Part shown: positions 6,163 to 14,024 of the stretch, piece after piece
How the letters are laid out: each line of letters starts with the position of its first letter
Numbering within the stretch: position 1 is the first letter of the stretch
Origin: an uncultured Alistipes sp.
GTDB taxonomy: Bacteria; Bacteroidota; Bacteroidia; Bacteroidales; Rikenellaceae
Assembly (NCBI GenBank): GCA_900550925.1
Contig: URTU01000048.1
Coordinates: 1 to 14,074, forward strand
Reading direction: 5' to 3'
Length of the DNA stretch: 14,074 nucleotides
The notes under the pieces: generated by a model
What the model was told of the DNA's origin: nothing
Database searches by the model: none
The model's input: the letters and a program-made list of their open reading frames with translations, nothing else
Made by a program: the position numbers and the translations under genes

Positions 6163-7167
6163 TCACTGCCAAACCGTATCGGCAATGAATGCGTCATAGG
6201 CCCGGTCTCCCCAGAACGTATATCCGCAATCCTCCTTGTCGGTACCGCTCAGAACCGTATGTATCAACCCGTTGCGCTCGACCAAAACCGTATGGTAGAT
6301 CTTGCCTTCGGGATTATGCTTCAACCGGAACTGGATACGGCCATCAAGTGCCTTACAGACGATCATCGAGGTGTCCTCCTTTGTCTCGAAATCGAAGTAT
6401 TCAGACAGTCCGCGCTGCATCCATCGCGTACGGTACCACGTCCCGCCGCGTGGCGAAACAAGCGGTTTGCCGTTGAATATCACCGTACTGTCGTTGTATG
6501 CTATGGCACAAAGCGCATGTCCCGTATCGGAGTTGATCCAGTCGACCAGTTTCTTCAGGTGAATATCCTCGTCATAGGCGTAATCGCTGTCGAGGAAGGC
6601 GATGCGCGAAATCTGATCCGGAATGCTCTCCTGCTCCTCGATATAGCGCAGCACGAACCGTCCGCCGCCGCTATGGCCGTTGAGAATCACCTGCGGCCGG
6701 TACTCCGCATACATCGAAACAATACTGTCGACGATCGCCGAAACATAGTTCGAATCCGTCTTGGCATGCGTCGAGACGGTCGATGGCCAACTCTTGTTGT
6801 TGGCCATGATATATGCCGTTACGATATTCCGGTCGGGCAGGGCGGCTCGCAGGAAGCGGGTCTGGGCAGCTATGTGCTGTATGTCGAAATGCCAGTCATC
6901 ACCTTCGGCCATCCGTTTTCCGGCCGTCCATTCGATCGTATTGCCGTTCGGAAGTGCAAAAAGCAGCAGATCGGTTTCGATATTGGGGTTCATTGCCGGC
7001 TGGTCGATACGGACCGTTGCGTCGGCAAATGCCGAGTCGAGACGTATGACACAGGGTCGGGAGTCCGGCAGAGCATCGGCCGTCGCCGCACGCATGCCGT
7101 CCGAAAGCGCCGTGAACAGCGGCAATACCATGCCTGCCGTTACGATGAAGGTTGCTATTCTATTCAT
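6163..7167 (-). CDS. Exported alpha/beta-hydrolase (putative esterase)
   Basis: 334 residues with a signal peptide (about 1-28, hydrophobic at 5-20). The nucleophile elbow GHSGG is at 164-168 with S166 as the probable catalytic serine. FLDSDY (191-196) is well placed to give the acid (D193 or D195), and H303 in LIHTVLSG is the likely base. This order fits the alpha/beta-hydrolase fold; substrate unknown, esterase or peptidase possible. The ATG at 7165-7167 lies within the end of the upstream nuclease gene (8-nt overlap), so the two are probably translationally coupled. With rho and the nuclease it forms a three-gene minus-strand unit. The pairing of an exported nuclease and an exported hydrolase suggests nutrient scavenging in the periplasm, which is inference. 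No clear terminator follows before tRNA-Gly. Confidence 0.75.
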   Translation of the reverse strand: MNRIATFIVTAGMVLPLFTALSDGMRAATADALPDSRPCVIRLDSAFADATVRIDQPAMNPNIETDLLLFALPNGNTIEWTAGKRMAEGDDWHFDIQHIAAQTRFLRAALPDRNIVTAYIMANNKSWPSTVSTHAKTDSNYVSAIVDSIVSMYAEYRPQVILNGHSGGGRFVLRYIEEQESIPDQISRIAFLDSDYAYDEDIHLKKLVDWINSDTGHALCAIAYNDSTVIFNGKPLVSPRGGTWYRTRWMQRGLSEYFDFETKEDTSMIVCKALDGRIQFRLKHNPEGKIYHTVLVERNGLIHTVLSGTDKEDCGYTFWGDRAYDAFIADTVWQ

Positions 7168-7930
7168 AGATTTCAGTTAACAGGCGTGCCAGACGGTAAC
7201 CGGCCTTGCGCAGCTGTGCCTCCAGAACCGGGAAATTCTCGTTCTGATAGTCCCACGACAGTTCGCTTCCGGCGGGGGCATCCTCGTATATCTTTTTGCA
7301 GACCTCCAGGGTTTCGTTCAGCCAGTCGAGCGGCTCGCCCGAAGCGATCTGTTCACGCTCTTTGGAGGTACAGCGGTCGATTTCGCGCTGCCACTCCGTG
7401 TAGCTCCACTTGCGGACATTGTCGAGCATCAGGTCGTCCCACAAGGCATGCAGCTTGACCTCGCGGCCGAACCACTTTACCTTGATCGTATTGCCGCCCA
7501 GATCGCTCAGGTGGCCCGCATGCATCGGGCAGTGGAGGTCGCCGACCAGATGGATCAGATAGCGCAGATAGATGTTCTCCTCTTCAGGTGTCAGATCATG
7601 GCTTTTGAGCTTCTCAACGGTCAACGTTACGGCTGTCAGCACATCGCCGTTCGGGTTCTTGGGCATCGTTTCGTAGGTGTAGCCCTCGTCGACGTTGGCA
7701 TAGTGCCATGTTGCCGTATGGCGGTACTCGGGAATGTTGCGGATGTTGTCCATCCACGACGAGTAGTATGTAAAACTGTGGCCGCCCAATGCCGCCTCGA
7801 CCTTCGCCTTGACACGTTTGTTCACGTTGCATTCGGCTATGTAGGCCACGATGTCGTGCCCCTTCGGGCCCCATGCCAGCGACGTCTCGGCAGTCAGCGA
7901 CAGGAGCAGCAGAAATATCAGTCTTTTCAT
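7160..7930 (-). CDS. Exported S1/P1-type zinc nuclease
   Basis: 256 residues. A signal peptide (1-19, cleaved before Trp20) exposes W20, the N-terminal zinc ligand of this family. All nine P1 ligands are present at matching spacing: W20, H25, D61, H76, H127, D131, H137, H161 and D165 (P1 W1, H6, D45, H60, H116, D120, H126, H149, D153). S1/P1 enzymes bind three zinc ions and cut single-stranded DNA and RNA to 5'-nucleotides, often also removing 3'-phosphates. A periplasmic role in nucleic-acid scavenging is likely. It starts 31 nt after the rho stop and overlaps the next gene by 8 nt. The complete ligand set makes activity probable. Confidence 0.93.
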   Translation of the reverse strand: MKRLIFLLLLSLTAETSLAWGPKGHDIVAYIAECNVNKRVKAKVEAALGGHSFTYYSSWMDNIRNIPEYRHTATWHYANVDEGYTYETMPKNPNGDVLTAVTLTVEKLKSHDLTPEEENIYLRYLIHLVGDLHCPMHAGHLSDLGGNTIKVKWFGREVKLHALWDDLMLDNVRKWSYTEWQREIDRCTSKEREQIASGEPLDWLNETLEVCKKIYEDAPAGSELSWDYQNENFPVLEAQLRKAGYRLARLLTEIYE

Positions 7931-7961
7931 TGTATTGTTCGTTGATTGTGTTGTCCGTATG

Positions 7962-9680
7962 CTATTGGTTCATCGTCAGCAGGAACTCCTCGTTGTCACG
8001 CGTCATCTCCATGTGCTTCTTGGTGTGCTCCATGGCCTCGACAGTGGTCATGTCGGCCAGGAACCGCCTCAGCACCCATGTGCGGCTGGTAACCTCCTTG
8101 CTCAGCAACAGATCCTCGCGGCGCGTGCCCGAAGCTATCACGTTCACGGCCGGGAAGATACGCTTGTCCGCCAGTTTGCGGTCGAGCTGCAGCTCCATGT
8201 TGCCAGTTCCCTTGAACTCCTCGAAGATCACCTCGTCCATCTTCGAACCGGTATCGATAAGCGCCGTGGCGATAATCGTTAGCGATCCCTTCTCCTCGGT
8301 GTTTCGTGCGGCGCCGAAGAACCTCTTGGGCTTGTGCAGCGCATTGGCGTCGACACCTCCCGACAGAACCTTTCCCGAAGCGGGCTGCACCGAGTTGTAG
8401 GCACGCGCCAGACGGGTGATCGAGTCGAGGAAAATCACCACGTCATGACCGCACTCGACCATGCGTTTAGCCTTGTCGAGCACCATTTCGGCCACCTTGA
8501 CATGTCGCGCGGCCTGCTCGTCGAATGTCGAGGCGATCACCTCGGCCTTGACGTTGCGGGCCATTTCGGTCACCTCCTCCGGACGCTCGTCGATGAGCAG
8601 CACGATCATGTAGACCTCGGGGTGGTTGTCGGCGATTGCGTTTGCGATGGATTGCAGCAGGACGGTCTTACCTGTCTTGGGCTGGGCGACGATCAGTCCG
8701 CGCTGGCCCTTGCCGATGGGGGAGAAGAGATCCACGACGCGGTTCGAGATCTGGTTGTGGCCGTTGCTTGTCAGGTCGAACTTCTCGGTCGGGAAGAGCG
8801 GGGTCAGGAATTCGAACTGCACGCGGTCGCGGACATATTCCGGTTCGAGACCGTTGATCTCGACCACCTTCACCAGCGGGAAATACTTCTCACCCTCCTT
8901 TGGCGGACGGATCATTCCGCTTACCGTATCTCCCGGCTTCAGGCCGAAGAGTTTGATCTGCGAAGGGGAGACATATATGTCATCGGGCGAGTTCAGGTAG
9001 TTGTAGTCGGCCGACCGCAGGAATCCGTATCCGTCGGGCATCACCTCCAGGACACCCTCGCCGGCAATCTCACCGGCAAAGTCATCCTTCGTGATCACCT
9101 CATCGTCGGGGACATAGCGATCGTTGAATGCCGTTTCATACTCCAGCTCCGGAACCTTCATCTCCTGATGCTCCGCCGCAGCCGGTTCCGATTGCTCGGC
9201 AGGCTTGTTCTTGGGCTTTCGTCCCCGTTTCTTCTGTTGCTGCTGCGGTTCCTTCTTCGGTTCATGCTCAGCCTTTTCGGCATGCTCCTGGTGCGCAGGC
9301 TGCTCTTCGGCATGATGATGTTCCGCCGGTCGTTCAGGCTTTTCATCCGTCACGGCTGCCGGAACACTCTCTTCAACCTTCCGCTCGACCGGTGCAGCCA
9401 CCGCCTTCGAGTCTTCGCTTTTGTGCTCCACTGCTGCCGGAGCATTCGTCTTGGCATCTTCGACACGGACCGTATTCATCCGGGGCCGACGGCCACGCCG
9501 TTTCCGTCCCTCGTCACTCTGGCCCGGGGCATCCGTGTCGGGAGTATCGGCCGGGGTTGCAGCAGCGACTATCTTTTCGATCAGTTCATTCTTTTTGTAG
9601 CGGCCGTCGATACCGAAGGCCTTGCCTATTTCGCGCAGTTCGGCAATGCTTTTCCCTTTCAGCGCATCTATATCCTGCAT
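7962..9680 (-). CDS. rho: Transcription termination factor Rho with a long disordered insert
   Basis: A hexameric RNA-dependent ATPase/helicase that releases RNA polymerase. The 572 residues compare with about 420 in E. coli. An N-terminal Rho_N helical part (1-40) is followed by a low-complexity Glu/Lys/Ala/Pro/His/Gln-rich segment (about 42-205). The RNA-binding cold-shock-like domain follows (about 206-277, with DGYGFLRS). The ATPase core has Walker A AQPKTGKT (332-339), LLIDERPEEVT, Walker B VVIFLD (D419), and the SGGVDANAL and KRFFGAARN loops. Gln in place of the usual Pro in Walker A is normal in Bacteroidota. Such inserts are typical of Bacteroidota Rho; in B. thetaiotaomicron the disordered region was reported to drive condensate formation. 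It is first in a unit with the nuclease and hydrolase, behind its own promoter and a leader of about 90 nt. Confidence 0.98.
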   Translation of the reverse strand: MQDIDALKGKSIAELREIGKAFGIDGRYKKNELIEKIVAAATPADTPDTDAPGQSDEGRKRRGRRPRMNTVRVEDAKTNAPAAVEHKSEDSKAVAAPVERKVEESVPAAVTDEKPERPAEHHHAEEQPAHQEHAEKAEHEPKKEPQQQQKKRGRKPKNKPAEQSEPAAAEHQEMKVPELEYETAFNDRYVPDDEVITKDDFAGEIAGEGVLEVMPDGYGFLRSADYNYLNSPDDIYVSPSQIKLFGLKPGDTVSGMIRPPKEGEKYFPLVKVVEINGLEPEYVRDRVQFEFLTPLFPTEKFDLTSNGHNQISNRVVDLFSPIGKGQRGLIVAQPKTGKTVLLQSIANAIADNHPEVYMIVLLIDERPEEVTEMARNVKAEVIASTFDEQAARHVKVAEMVLDKAKRMVECGHDVVIFLDSITRLARAYNSVQPASGKVLSGGVDANALHKPKRFFGAARNTEEKGSLTIIATALIDTGSKMDEVIFEEFKGTGNMELQLDRKLADKRIFPAVNVIASGTRREDLLLSKEVTSRTWVLRRFLADMTTVEAMEHTKKHMEMTRDNEEFLLTMNQ

Positions 9681-9735
9681 AGAAAAATGTATGTTGTGAG
9701 ATTCAAATACTAACGTGTTTCTGTGATTGCATGAA

Positions 9736-9753
9736 GCAGTTCGAACAAACTGC
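9736..9753 (-). repeat. Inverted repeat in the rho leader
   Basis: GCAGTT (9736-9741) and AACTGC (9748-9753) can form a 6-bp hairpin in the rho mRNA leader, 56 nt upstream of the start codon. rho is autoregulated in some bacteria, so this may be a regulatory structure; the support is slight. Confidence 0.3.
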
Positions 9754-9774
9754 CTTTCGATGTATTTCGTGCCA

Positions 9775-9805
9775 CAAATATAGGTATTTTTTCGAATACT
9801 GCAAA
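9775..9805 (-). promoter_or_regulatory. Promoter of rho
   Basis: On the minus strand, TTTG (9805 to 9802), a 19-nt spacer and TATATTTG (9782 to 9775) match the Bacteroidota consensus exactly. Transcription would start near 9771, giving a leader of about 90 nt to the ATG at 9680. Confidence 0.8.
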
Positions 9806-9864
9806 TTTCGCAACATTTTTGCGGGACAAATCTGCAGGCAGGGGTTTTTCACGGAAAATATGTA

Positions 9865-9872
9865 TATTTTTG
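9865..9872 (+). promoter_or_regulatory. Candidate -7 element for the acyl-CoA reductase gene
   Basis: TATTTTTG matches TAnnTTTG and lies 33 nt before the ATG at 9906. No TTTG was found at the correct distance upstream (a run of T at 9845-9849 is nearest). It is divergent from the rho promoter. Confidence 0.45.
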
Positions 9873-9905
9873 TGCCTCGGAAAACGTTTGCTCAAGATTC
9901 AAACC

Positions 9906-10958
9906 ATGGCTCGACAGGACAGAAACAGTTTGATAGACATGTTCGTACGGCTCGGCGAACGGCTCGACCGTTTCGGTTCGGACGAGCGGTCGCAACGTGC
10001 CATGGAGCGGGCCGTGGAGCAGAACAGCTGGTTCAGCCCGACGGAGATCCGCAACGCTGTGGGTGCGATACGCTCGGAGATGCTCGTCCGCAGCCGGCTC
10101 GGGGAGTGGCTCGGAGGCTATCCGGAGCTGCCCGTGGATGAGCCGGCAGATATCCTTGTCGTGACGGCCGGGAACATTCCGCTGGTCGGATTTGCCGACA
10201 TGGTCTACACGCTATGCAGCGGCCACCGTTGCATTGTCAAACCGTCGGGCAAGGATTCCGCCCTCACCGAATACATAATCGGAATGCTGCAGGATGAGGG
10301 CGCAGCAATAGTCACCGACGACGGATCCCGCCAACCCGATGCACTGATCGCCACCGGCGGTGACAATGCCGTACGCTATTTCCGCGCCGCATACCGGTCG
10401 CTGCCGATGCTCCTGCGCGGATCGCGATCCTCGGCAGCCGTGATCTGCGGTGACGAACCGAAGAGCCGCCTGGACGCTCTTGCCAACGACATATATATGT
10501 ATTCGGGACTGGGGTGCCGGAACGTATCGCTGCTCTTCGTGCCTTCCGCATACGACCTGTCGCGGATTTCGGACCGCCTTGCCGCTCATCCGGTCCGGCA
10601 TTCCGGATACATGAACAACTACCGCCAGCAGCGTGCCGTCAGGATTATGTCCGGCCAGCCGTTCATCGATCTCGGCCATTCGATACTGACCGAGCAGTGC
10701 GACTTCCCGGCAGCCATCAGCCGGATCAATTTCTGCCGCTACGATCATGCCGGGCAGGTAGCCGGGTGGCTGGCCTCACACGAAGAGCAGATCCAGTGCA
10801 TCGCTGCCGACCGCTCGCCATTCGACGGCACAAGCTATGCCGACACACCTGTCGCCCGACGCGTGACGCCGCTCGGAACTACTCAGCACCCGTCGTTGAC
10901 GGACTATCCCGACGGCAAGGACGTAATGGAGTTCCTCGCGGGCATCCGGCCTGCATGA
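9906..10958 (+). CDS. LuxC-like acyl-CoA reductase
   Basis: 350 residues from the ATG at 9906. The frame is open back to a TTG at 9819, but that part spans the likely promoter and reads as non-conserved sequence. The ORF fits the acyl-CoA reductase (LuxC/aldehyde-dehydrogenase-like) family found in Bacteroidota. VVTAGNIPLVGF (85-96) and the CIVKPSGKDS segment (109-118) probably form the nucleotide-binding region, and GLGCRNVS (201-208) holds the probable catalytic cysteine C204. Such enzymes reduce an acyl-CoA to an aldehyde with NADPH through a thioester on this cysteine. The physiological substrate in Bacteroidota is not settled. No luxD, luxE or ferredoxin partner lies next to it. No Shine-Dalgarno sequence is seen. 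Confidence 0.85.
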   Translation: MARQDRNSLIDMFVRLGERLDRFGSDERSQRAMERAVEQNSWFSPTEIRNAVGAIRSEMLVRSRLGEWLGGYPELPVDEPADILVVTAGNIPLVGFADMVYTLCSGHRCIVKPSGKDSALTEYIIGMLQDEGAAIVTDDGSRQPDALIATGGDNAVRYFRAAYRSLPMLLRGSRSSAAVICGDEPKSRLDALANDIYMYSGLGCRNVSLLFVPSAYDLSRISDRLAAHPVRHSGYMNNYRQQRAVRIMSGQPFIDLGHSILTEQCDFPAAISRINFCRYDHAGQVAGWLASHEEQIQCIAADRSPFDGTSYADTPVARRVTPLGTTQHPSLTDYPDGKDVMEFLAGIRPA

Positions 10959-11093
10959 TTCCGGCACGCCGCATAGTAAAGCTCCCCGCCCGTCAGCGCA
11001 AAAAATCCTCCAAATCCGCTTTTTCATACGTCGAAATAACAAATTCGATGCTTTCAAAGCCTCTCTGCGGGCCTTCGGTATGAAAATTATTGT

Positions 11094-11101
11094 TATATTT
11101 G
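11094..11101 (+). promoter_or_regulatory. Candidate -7 element for the pRiA4b-like/miaA unit
   Basis: TATATTTG matches TAnnTTTG exactly and lies 34 nt before the ATG at 11136. No convincing -33 TTTG is present at 19-21 nt. The 177-nt gap before it holds no ORF that I would support. Confidence 0.5.
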
Positions 11102-11135
11102 TTCTCGACAAGACACCTTAAAAACAGATTACGAT

Positions 11136-11654
11136 ATGTCGATGATTTTCAAATTCAGGATGCTCAGCGACGAGAACGATCGTTTCGTACGCGACTACGA
11201 GGTGATGTACGACATGCCGCTGCTCGATTTCGAAGATTTTATCCGCAGGAATCTGAACTATGAACCTGCCATGACATCGTTCTTCACGGCCGGCCCGAAA
11301 TGGGAAAAATATCGCGAATTCACGATGGAGGATATGGGCGATACGGGTCCCGACGGCCCGGTGCCGATGGAAGGCGTCGTGCTCGGACAGATCATCCATC
11401 GCAATCACGACAGGTTGATCTACCATTTCGACATGTTCGGAAACCGTGCCTACTATCTCGAGCTGACCGGTGCCGGCGAAGCCCGTCCCGACACAAAATA
11501 CCCGAGAGTGGTCCTGGCCGAAGAGGATGCGCCGGATCAGTACGACCCGACGGCCAACGAAGCTGAAGGTTCGGCATTCGACGAGATGATGGACGAATTC
11601 AACGGATTCGAAAGTTATGACGACGGCGCCAGCGACTACGACGAATCGTACTGA
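11136..11654 (+). CDS. Plasmid pRiA4b ORF-3-like protein
   Basis: 172 residues without signal peptide or membrane segment, so cytoplasmic. The N-terminal part (about 1-115) resembles the pRiA4b ORF-3/IS1096 passenger-like family: FKFRMLSDENDRFVRDYEV, a LDFEDFIRRNLNY segment, SFFTAGPKWEK and the later LIYHFDMFGNRAYYLEL. The C-terminal tail (about 130-172) is very acidic and Tyr-rich (DEMMDEF, SYDDG, DYDESY) and likely disordered. The biochemical role is unknown. Despite the family name, I see no plasmid or transposon signature nearby. The last 38 nt overlap the start of miaA, so the two are co-transcribed and may be translationally coupled. Confidence 0.7.
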   Translation: MSMIFKFRMLSDENDRFVRDYEVMYDMPLLDFEDFIRRNLNYEPAMTSFFTAGPKWEKYREFTMEDMGDTGPDGPVPMEGVVLGQIIHRNHDRLIYHFDMFGNRAYYLELTGAGEARPDTKYPRVVLAEEDAPDQYDPTANEAEGSAFDEMMDEFNGFESYDDGASDYDESY

Positions 11655-12573
11655 TCCGCACCGCCTGCTCATAGTCGTTGTCGGACCGACCGGATCGGGC
11701 AAGACTGCGCTTGCAATACGCCTTGCCCAGCATTACGGCGCTCCGATAATCTCAACCGATGCCAGGCAGATATACCGCGGCATGGCCATCGGTACGGCAC
11801 AGCCCACGGCCGAGGAGTTGGCTGCAGCCCCACACTATTTCATCGCCTCACACGACATTACGGAGCACTATACCTGCGGAAAGTATGCCGACGAGGCTCT
11901 TGCAAAACTCGAAGAGCTGTTCGGAACAGGTTGCAGCCGCGTCATTGCAGTAGGGGGTGCTGGCCTGTATGTGAAGGCTCTGTGCGAGGGCATGGACGAT
12001 ATTCCTGGTGCTTCGGATCAGGTGCGTAAAGAGATCGCATATCGCCTAAAAAACAACGGTATAGAAGATTTATTTAAAGAGCTGCAGCAACTTGATCCGG
12101 TCTATGCCGTGCAGGTCGACCGCAAGAATCCGGCACGTGTGGCCCGGGCTCTCGAAGTATGTCTTGCAACCGGCCGGCCATACTCGGAACTGAGAACCGG
12201 ACAACGCCGGCAGCGTCCGTTCGATATCGTCAAGATCGGTACGGCAATGGACCGCAAGGTTCTCTATGACCGTATCGACCGGCGCGTTGACCTGATGATG
12301 AAGGAGGGGCTCGAAGCCGAAGCTCGGGCATTGTATCCATATCGCGAACTCAAGGCCTTGCAGACGGTCGGATATCGCGAGCTGTTCGACTATTTCGACG
12401 GAAAATGTTCGCGAGAAGAGGCTGTCGAGGCTATCAAACGCAATTCGCGGCACTATGCAAAACGGCAGATCACATGGTTCGGCCACGATGGTGAGGTAAA
12501 CTGGTTCGACCCGTCGCAGACCGACCGGATAATCGAATTCATCGATGCGGCATCCGCAAAACAGTCTGAATAA
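11617..12573 (+). CDS. miaA: tRNA dimethylallyltransferase MiaA
   Basis: Transfers the dimethylallyl group from DMAPP to N6 of A37 in tRNAs that read codons starting with U. 318 residues, the normal length. P-loop GPTGSGKT at 23-30, then STDARQIYRGM and IGTAQPT (substrate-binding region), VGGAGLYVKAL near 110-120, LQTVGYRELFDYF, and the tRNA-contacting RNSRHYAKRQITWF near the C-terminus. The ATG at 11617 is the only usual start codon in frame before the P-loop. This makes a 38-nt overlap with the upstream gene and gives a 16-residue Thr-rich leader ahead of the core. The tRNA-Leu(UAA) at the window end has A37 and is a likely client. Confidence 0.97.
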   Translation: MTTAPATTTNRTDPHRLLIVVVGPTGSGKTALAIRLAQHYGAPIISTDARQIYRGMAIGTAQPTAEELAAAPHYFIASHDITEHYTCGKYADEALAKLEELFGTGCSRVIAVGGAGLYVKALCEGMDDIPGASDQVRKEIAYRLKNNGIEDLFKELQQLDPVYAVQVDRKNPARVARALEVCLATGRPYSELRTGQRRQRPFDIVKIGTAMDRKVLYDRIDRRVDLMMKEGLEAEARALYPYRELKALQTVGYRELFDYFDGKCSREEAVEAIKRNSRHYAKRQITWFGHDGEVNWFDPSQTDRIIEFIDAASAKQSE

Positions 12574-12695
12574 CCTGAAAATATACGTCCGCTATCCAAA
12601 AAACGCTAACAAACAGCCTCTGCTTCTGTAACAAATATCGGTTGTGGAATAATTTATGTACTAACATTCCCGTTTAATCTCAAAATGCAAAAGGA

Positions 12696-13790
12696 ATGAA
12701 AAGATTCTCTCAATCACTAAGACTTATCTCCGTTACGATGATCTTTTCGGTGATGCTCATGCCGGCATCGTCGGAAGCCTGTACGGGAATTACGCTCACC
12801 TCGAAAGACGGCTCGCACGTGGTAGCCAGGACAATAGAGTGGGGCGGCAGCAAACTCAACAGCCAATATGTCGTCGTCCCGCGCGGATACACCCAGACAG
12901 CGCTGGTCCCCGGCGGCAAGTTCGGTATGGAATTCACCTCACGCTACGGCTATGTCGGGCTGGCGGTGGAGCAGGAACAATTCGTCGCCGAGGGGCTCAA
13001 CGAAGCCGGCCTCTCCGCCGGACTCTTCTATTTCCCCGGATACGGACAATACGAAGCCTATGAATCGTCGCAGCGCTCATCGAGCATAGCCGACCTGCAG
13101 GTGGTTGCCTGGATACTCGGATGCTGCAGTACGGTCGACGAGGTCAAGGAGGCTGTCGGCAAGGTACACATCGTGTCGATAGACCCGCGCGCCTCGACGA
13201 TCCACTGGAGGTTCACCGATACGACAGGACGTCAGATCGTACTTGAGATAATTGACGGAACCCCCAGATTCTACGAAAACAAGCTCGGCGTGCTGACCAA
13301 CTCTCCTGGGTTCGACTGGCAGATCACCAATCTGAACAATTATGTCAATCTGTATTCCGGTGCGGCGCTCGACAAAACGATGGGAGGAATCAAACTTGCT
13401 CCGTTTGGTGCCGGAAGCGGAATGCTCGGCCTGCCGGGTGATGTCACACCGCCGTCGCGATTCGTACGGGCCGCTTTCTACCAGACTACGGCGCGGCAGC
13501 AGAATACCGCCGTGGAGACGGTCATGCAGTGTTTCCAGATACTGAACAACTTCGATATCCCGATTGGGGTCGAGTTCCTGGCCAATCAGGAGCCGACCGA
13601 TATTCCGAGCGCGACGCAATGGACTTCGGCAACCGATATAAACAACGGGATAATCTATTACCGTACGATGTACAACAGTACGATACGCTGTATCAAACTC
13701 GGGGAGATCGACTTCTCGAAAGTGACCTACCGTGCGGAGCCTCTCGATGAGACGCAGCAGCAGCCAGTCGTACAGATCGAGATAAAATAG
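12696..13790 (+). CDS. Exported choloylglycine-hydrolase-family amidase (bile-salt hydrolase/penicillin V acylase type)
   Basis: 364 residues. A signal peptide (1-28, ending SEA) is cut before Cys29, which becomes the N-terminal nucleophile of this Ntn-hydrolase family. Using the standard numbering (Cys2), catalytic positions fall at a constant offset of 27: R45 (Arg18), N202 (Asn175, in LTNSPG) and R255 (Arg228, in SRFVRA). Asp21 is replaced by Glu48 in ARTIEWGG. The Asn82 region reads GLFYFPGY in place of LNFPG. Members cleave the amide of glycine- or taurine-conjugated bile salts or of penicillin V; some cleave acyl-homoserine lactones. Export to the periplasm is typical of Gram-negative members. 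The preference is open because of the two changed positions. A clear promoter was not seen in the 122-nt gap before it (TAATTTAT at 12650-12657 is weak). A terminator follows. Confidence 0.88.
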   Translation: MKRFSQSLRLISVTMIFSVMLMPASSEACTGITLTSKDGSHVVARTIEWGGSKLNSQYVVVPRGYTQTALVPGGKFGMEFTSRYGYVGLAVEQEQFVAEGLNEAGLSAGLFYFPGYGQYEAYESSQRSSSIADLQVVAWILGCCSTVDEVKEAVGKVHIVSIDPRASTIHWRFTDTTGRQIVLEIIDGTPRFYENKLGVLTNSPGFDWQITNLNNYVNLYSGAALDKTMGGIKLAPFGAGSGMLGLPGDVTPPSRFVRAAFYQTTARQQNTAVETVMQCFQILNNFDIPIGVEFLANQEPTDIPSATQWTSATDINNGIIYYRTMYNSTIRCIKLGEIDFSKVTYRAEPLDETQQQPVVQIEIK

Positions 13791-13885
13791 TGTGCCGACG
13801 GAGGTCCGAATGTCGCAGCAGCATGTTGCCGAGCCGGGCCAATAAGGCGGCAAAGCATCTCCGAAACCGACTGTACACAGCTTCA

Positions 13886-13939
13886 ACAACGTCCGGGCCG
13901 AACAGCTTCAAAAAGCGACGGTCCGGACGTGTTGTTTTT
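13886..13939 (+). terminator. Terminator after the choloylglycine-hydrolase-family gene
   Basis: GTCCGGGCC (13891-13899) pairs with GGTCCGGAC (13920-13928) with one G:U. After a 2-nt bulge, ACAAC (13886-13890) pairs with GTTGT (13931-13935). The T run 13935-13939 follows. The loop is long (20 nt). A direct repeat of ACAGCTTCAA (13877-13886 and 13902-13911) lies within the region. Confidence 0.7.
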
Positions 13940-13974
13940 GCGATTTGCAGTATTACAATACTGGATTGTATAAC

Positions 13975-14006
13975 CTTGCAGAATCTAAAATTAATCCATA
14001 CTTTTG
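13975..14006 (+). promoter_or_regulatory. Promoter of tRNA-Leu
   Basis: CTTG (13975-13978), a 20-nt spacer and TACTTTTG (13999-14006) match the Bacteroidota promoter form. The tRNA begins 19 nt after the -7 element. Confidence 0.75.
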
Positions 14007-14024
14007 GGCAAAAATACGGCAGGC

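Noticed and set aside
6259..7458. Long forward open frame opposite the hydrolase and nuclease genes
   Set aside because: Its protein is rich in Arg, Gly and His without domains. The opposite strand holds two genes with signal peptides and complete catalytic motifs.
8334..9713. Long forward open frame opposite rho
   Set aside because: It is the mirror of a well-conserved rho coding sequence and shows no recognisable protein features.
9710..9895. Small reverse ORF in the rho/acyl-CoA reductase gap
   Set aside because: It spans both divergent promoters, including the exact rho promoter, and has no coding signal.
9819..9905. TTG start for the acyl-CoA reductase, adding 29 residues
   Set aside because: The added part overlaps the candidate -7 element, looks unrelated to the family, and an ATG exists at 9906.
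11136..11654. The pRiA4b/IS1096-related protein as a sign of a mobile element
   Set aside because: No transposase, terminal repeats or target duplication are visible, and it sits in a tight overlap with housekeeping miaA.
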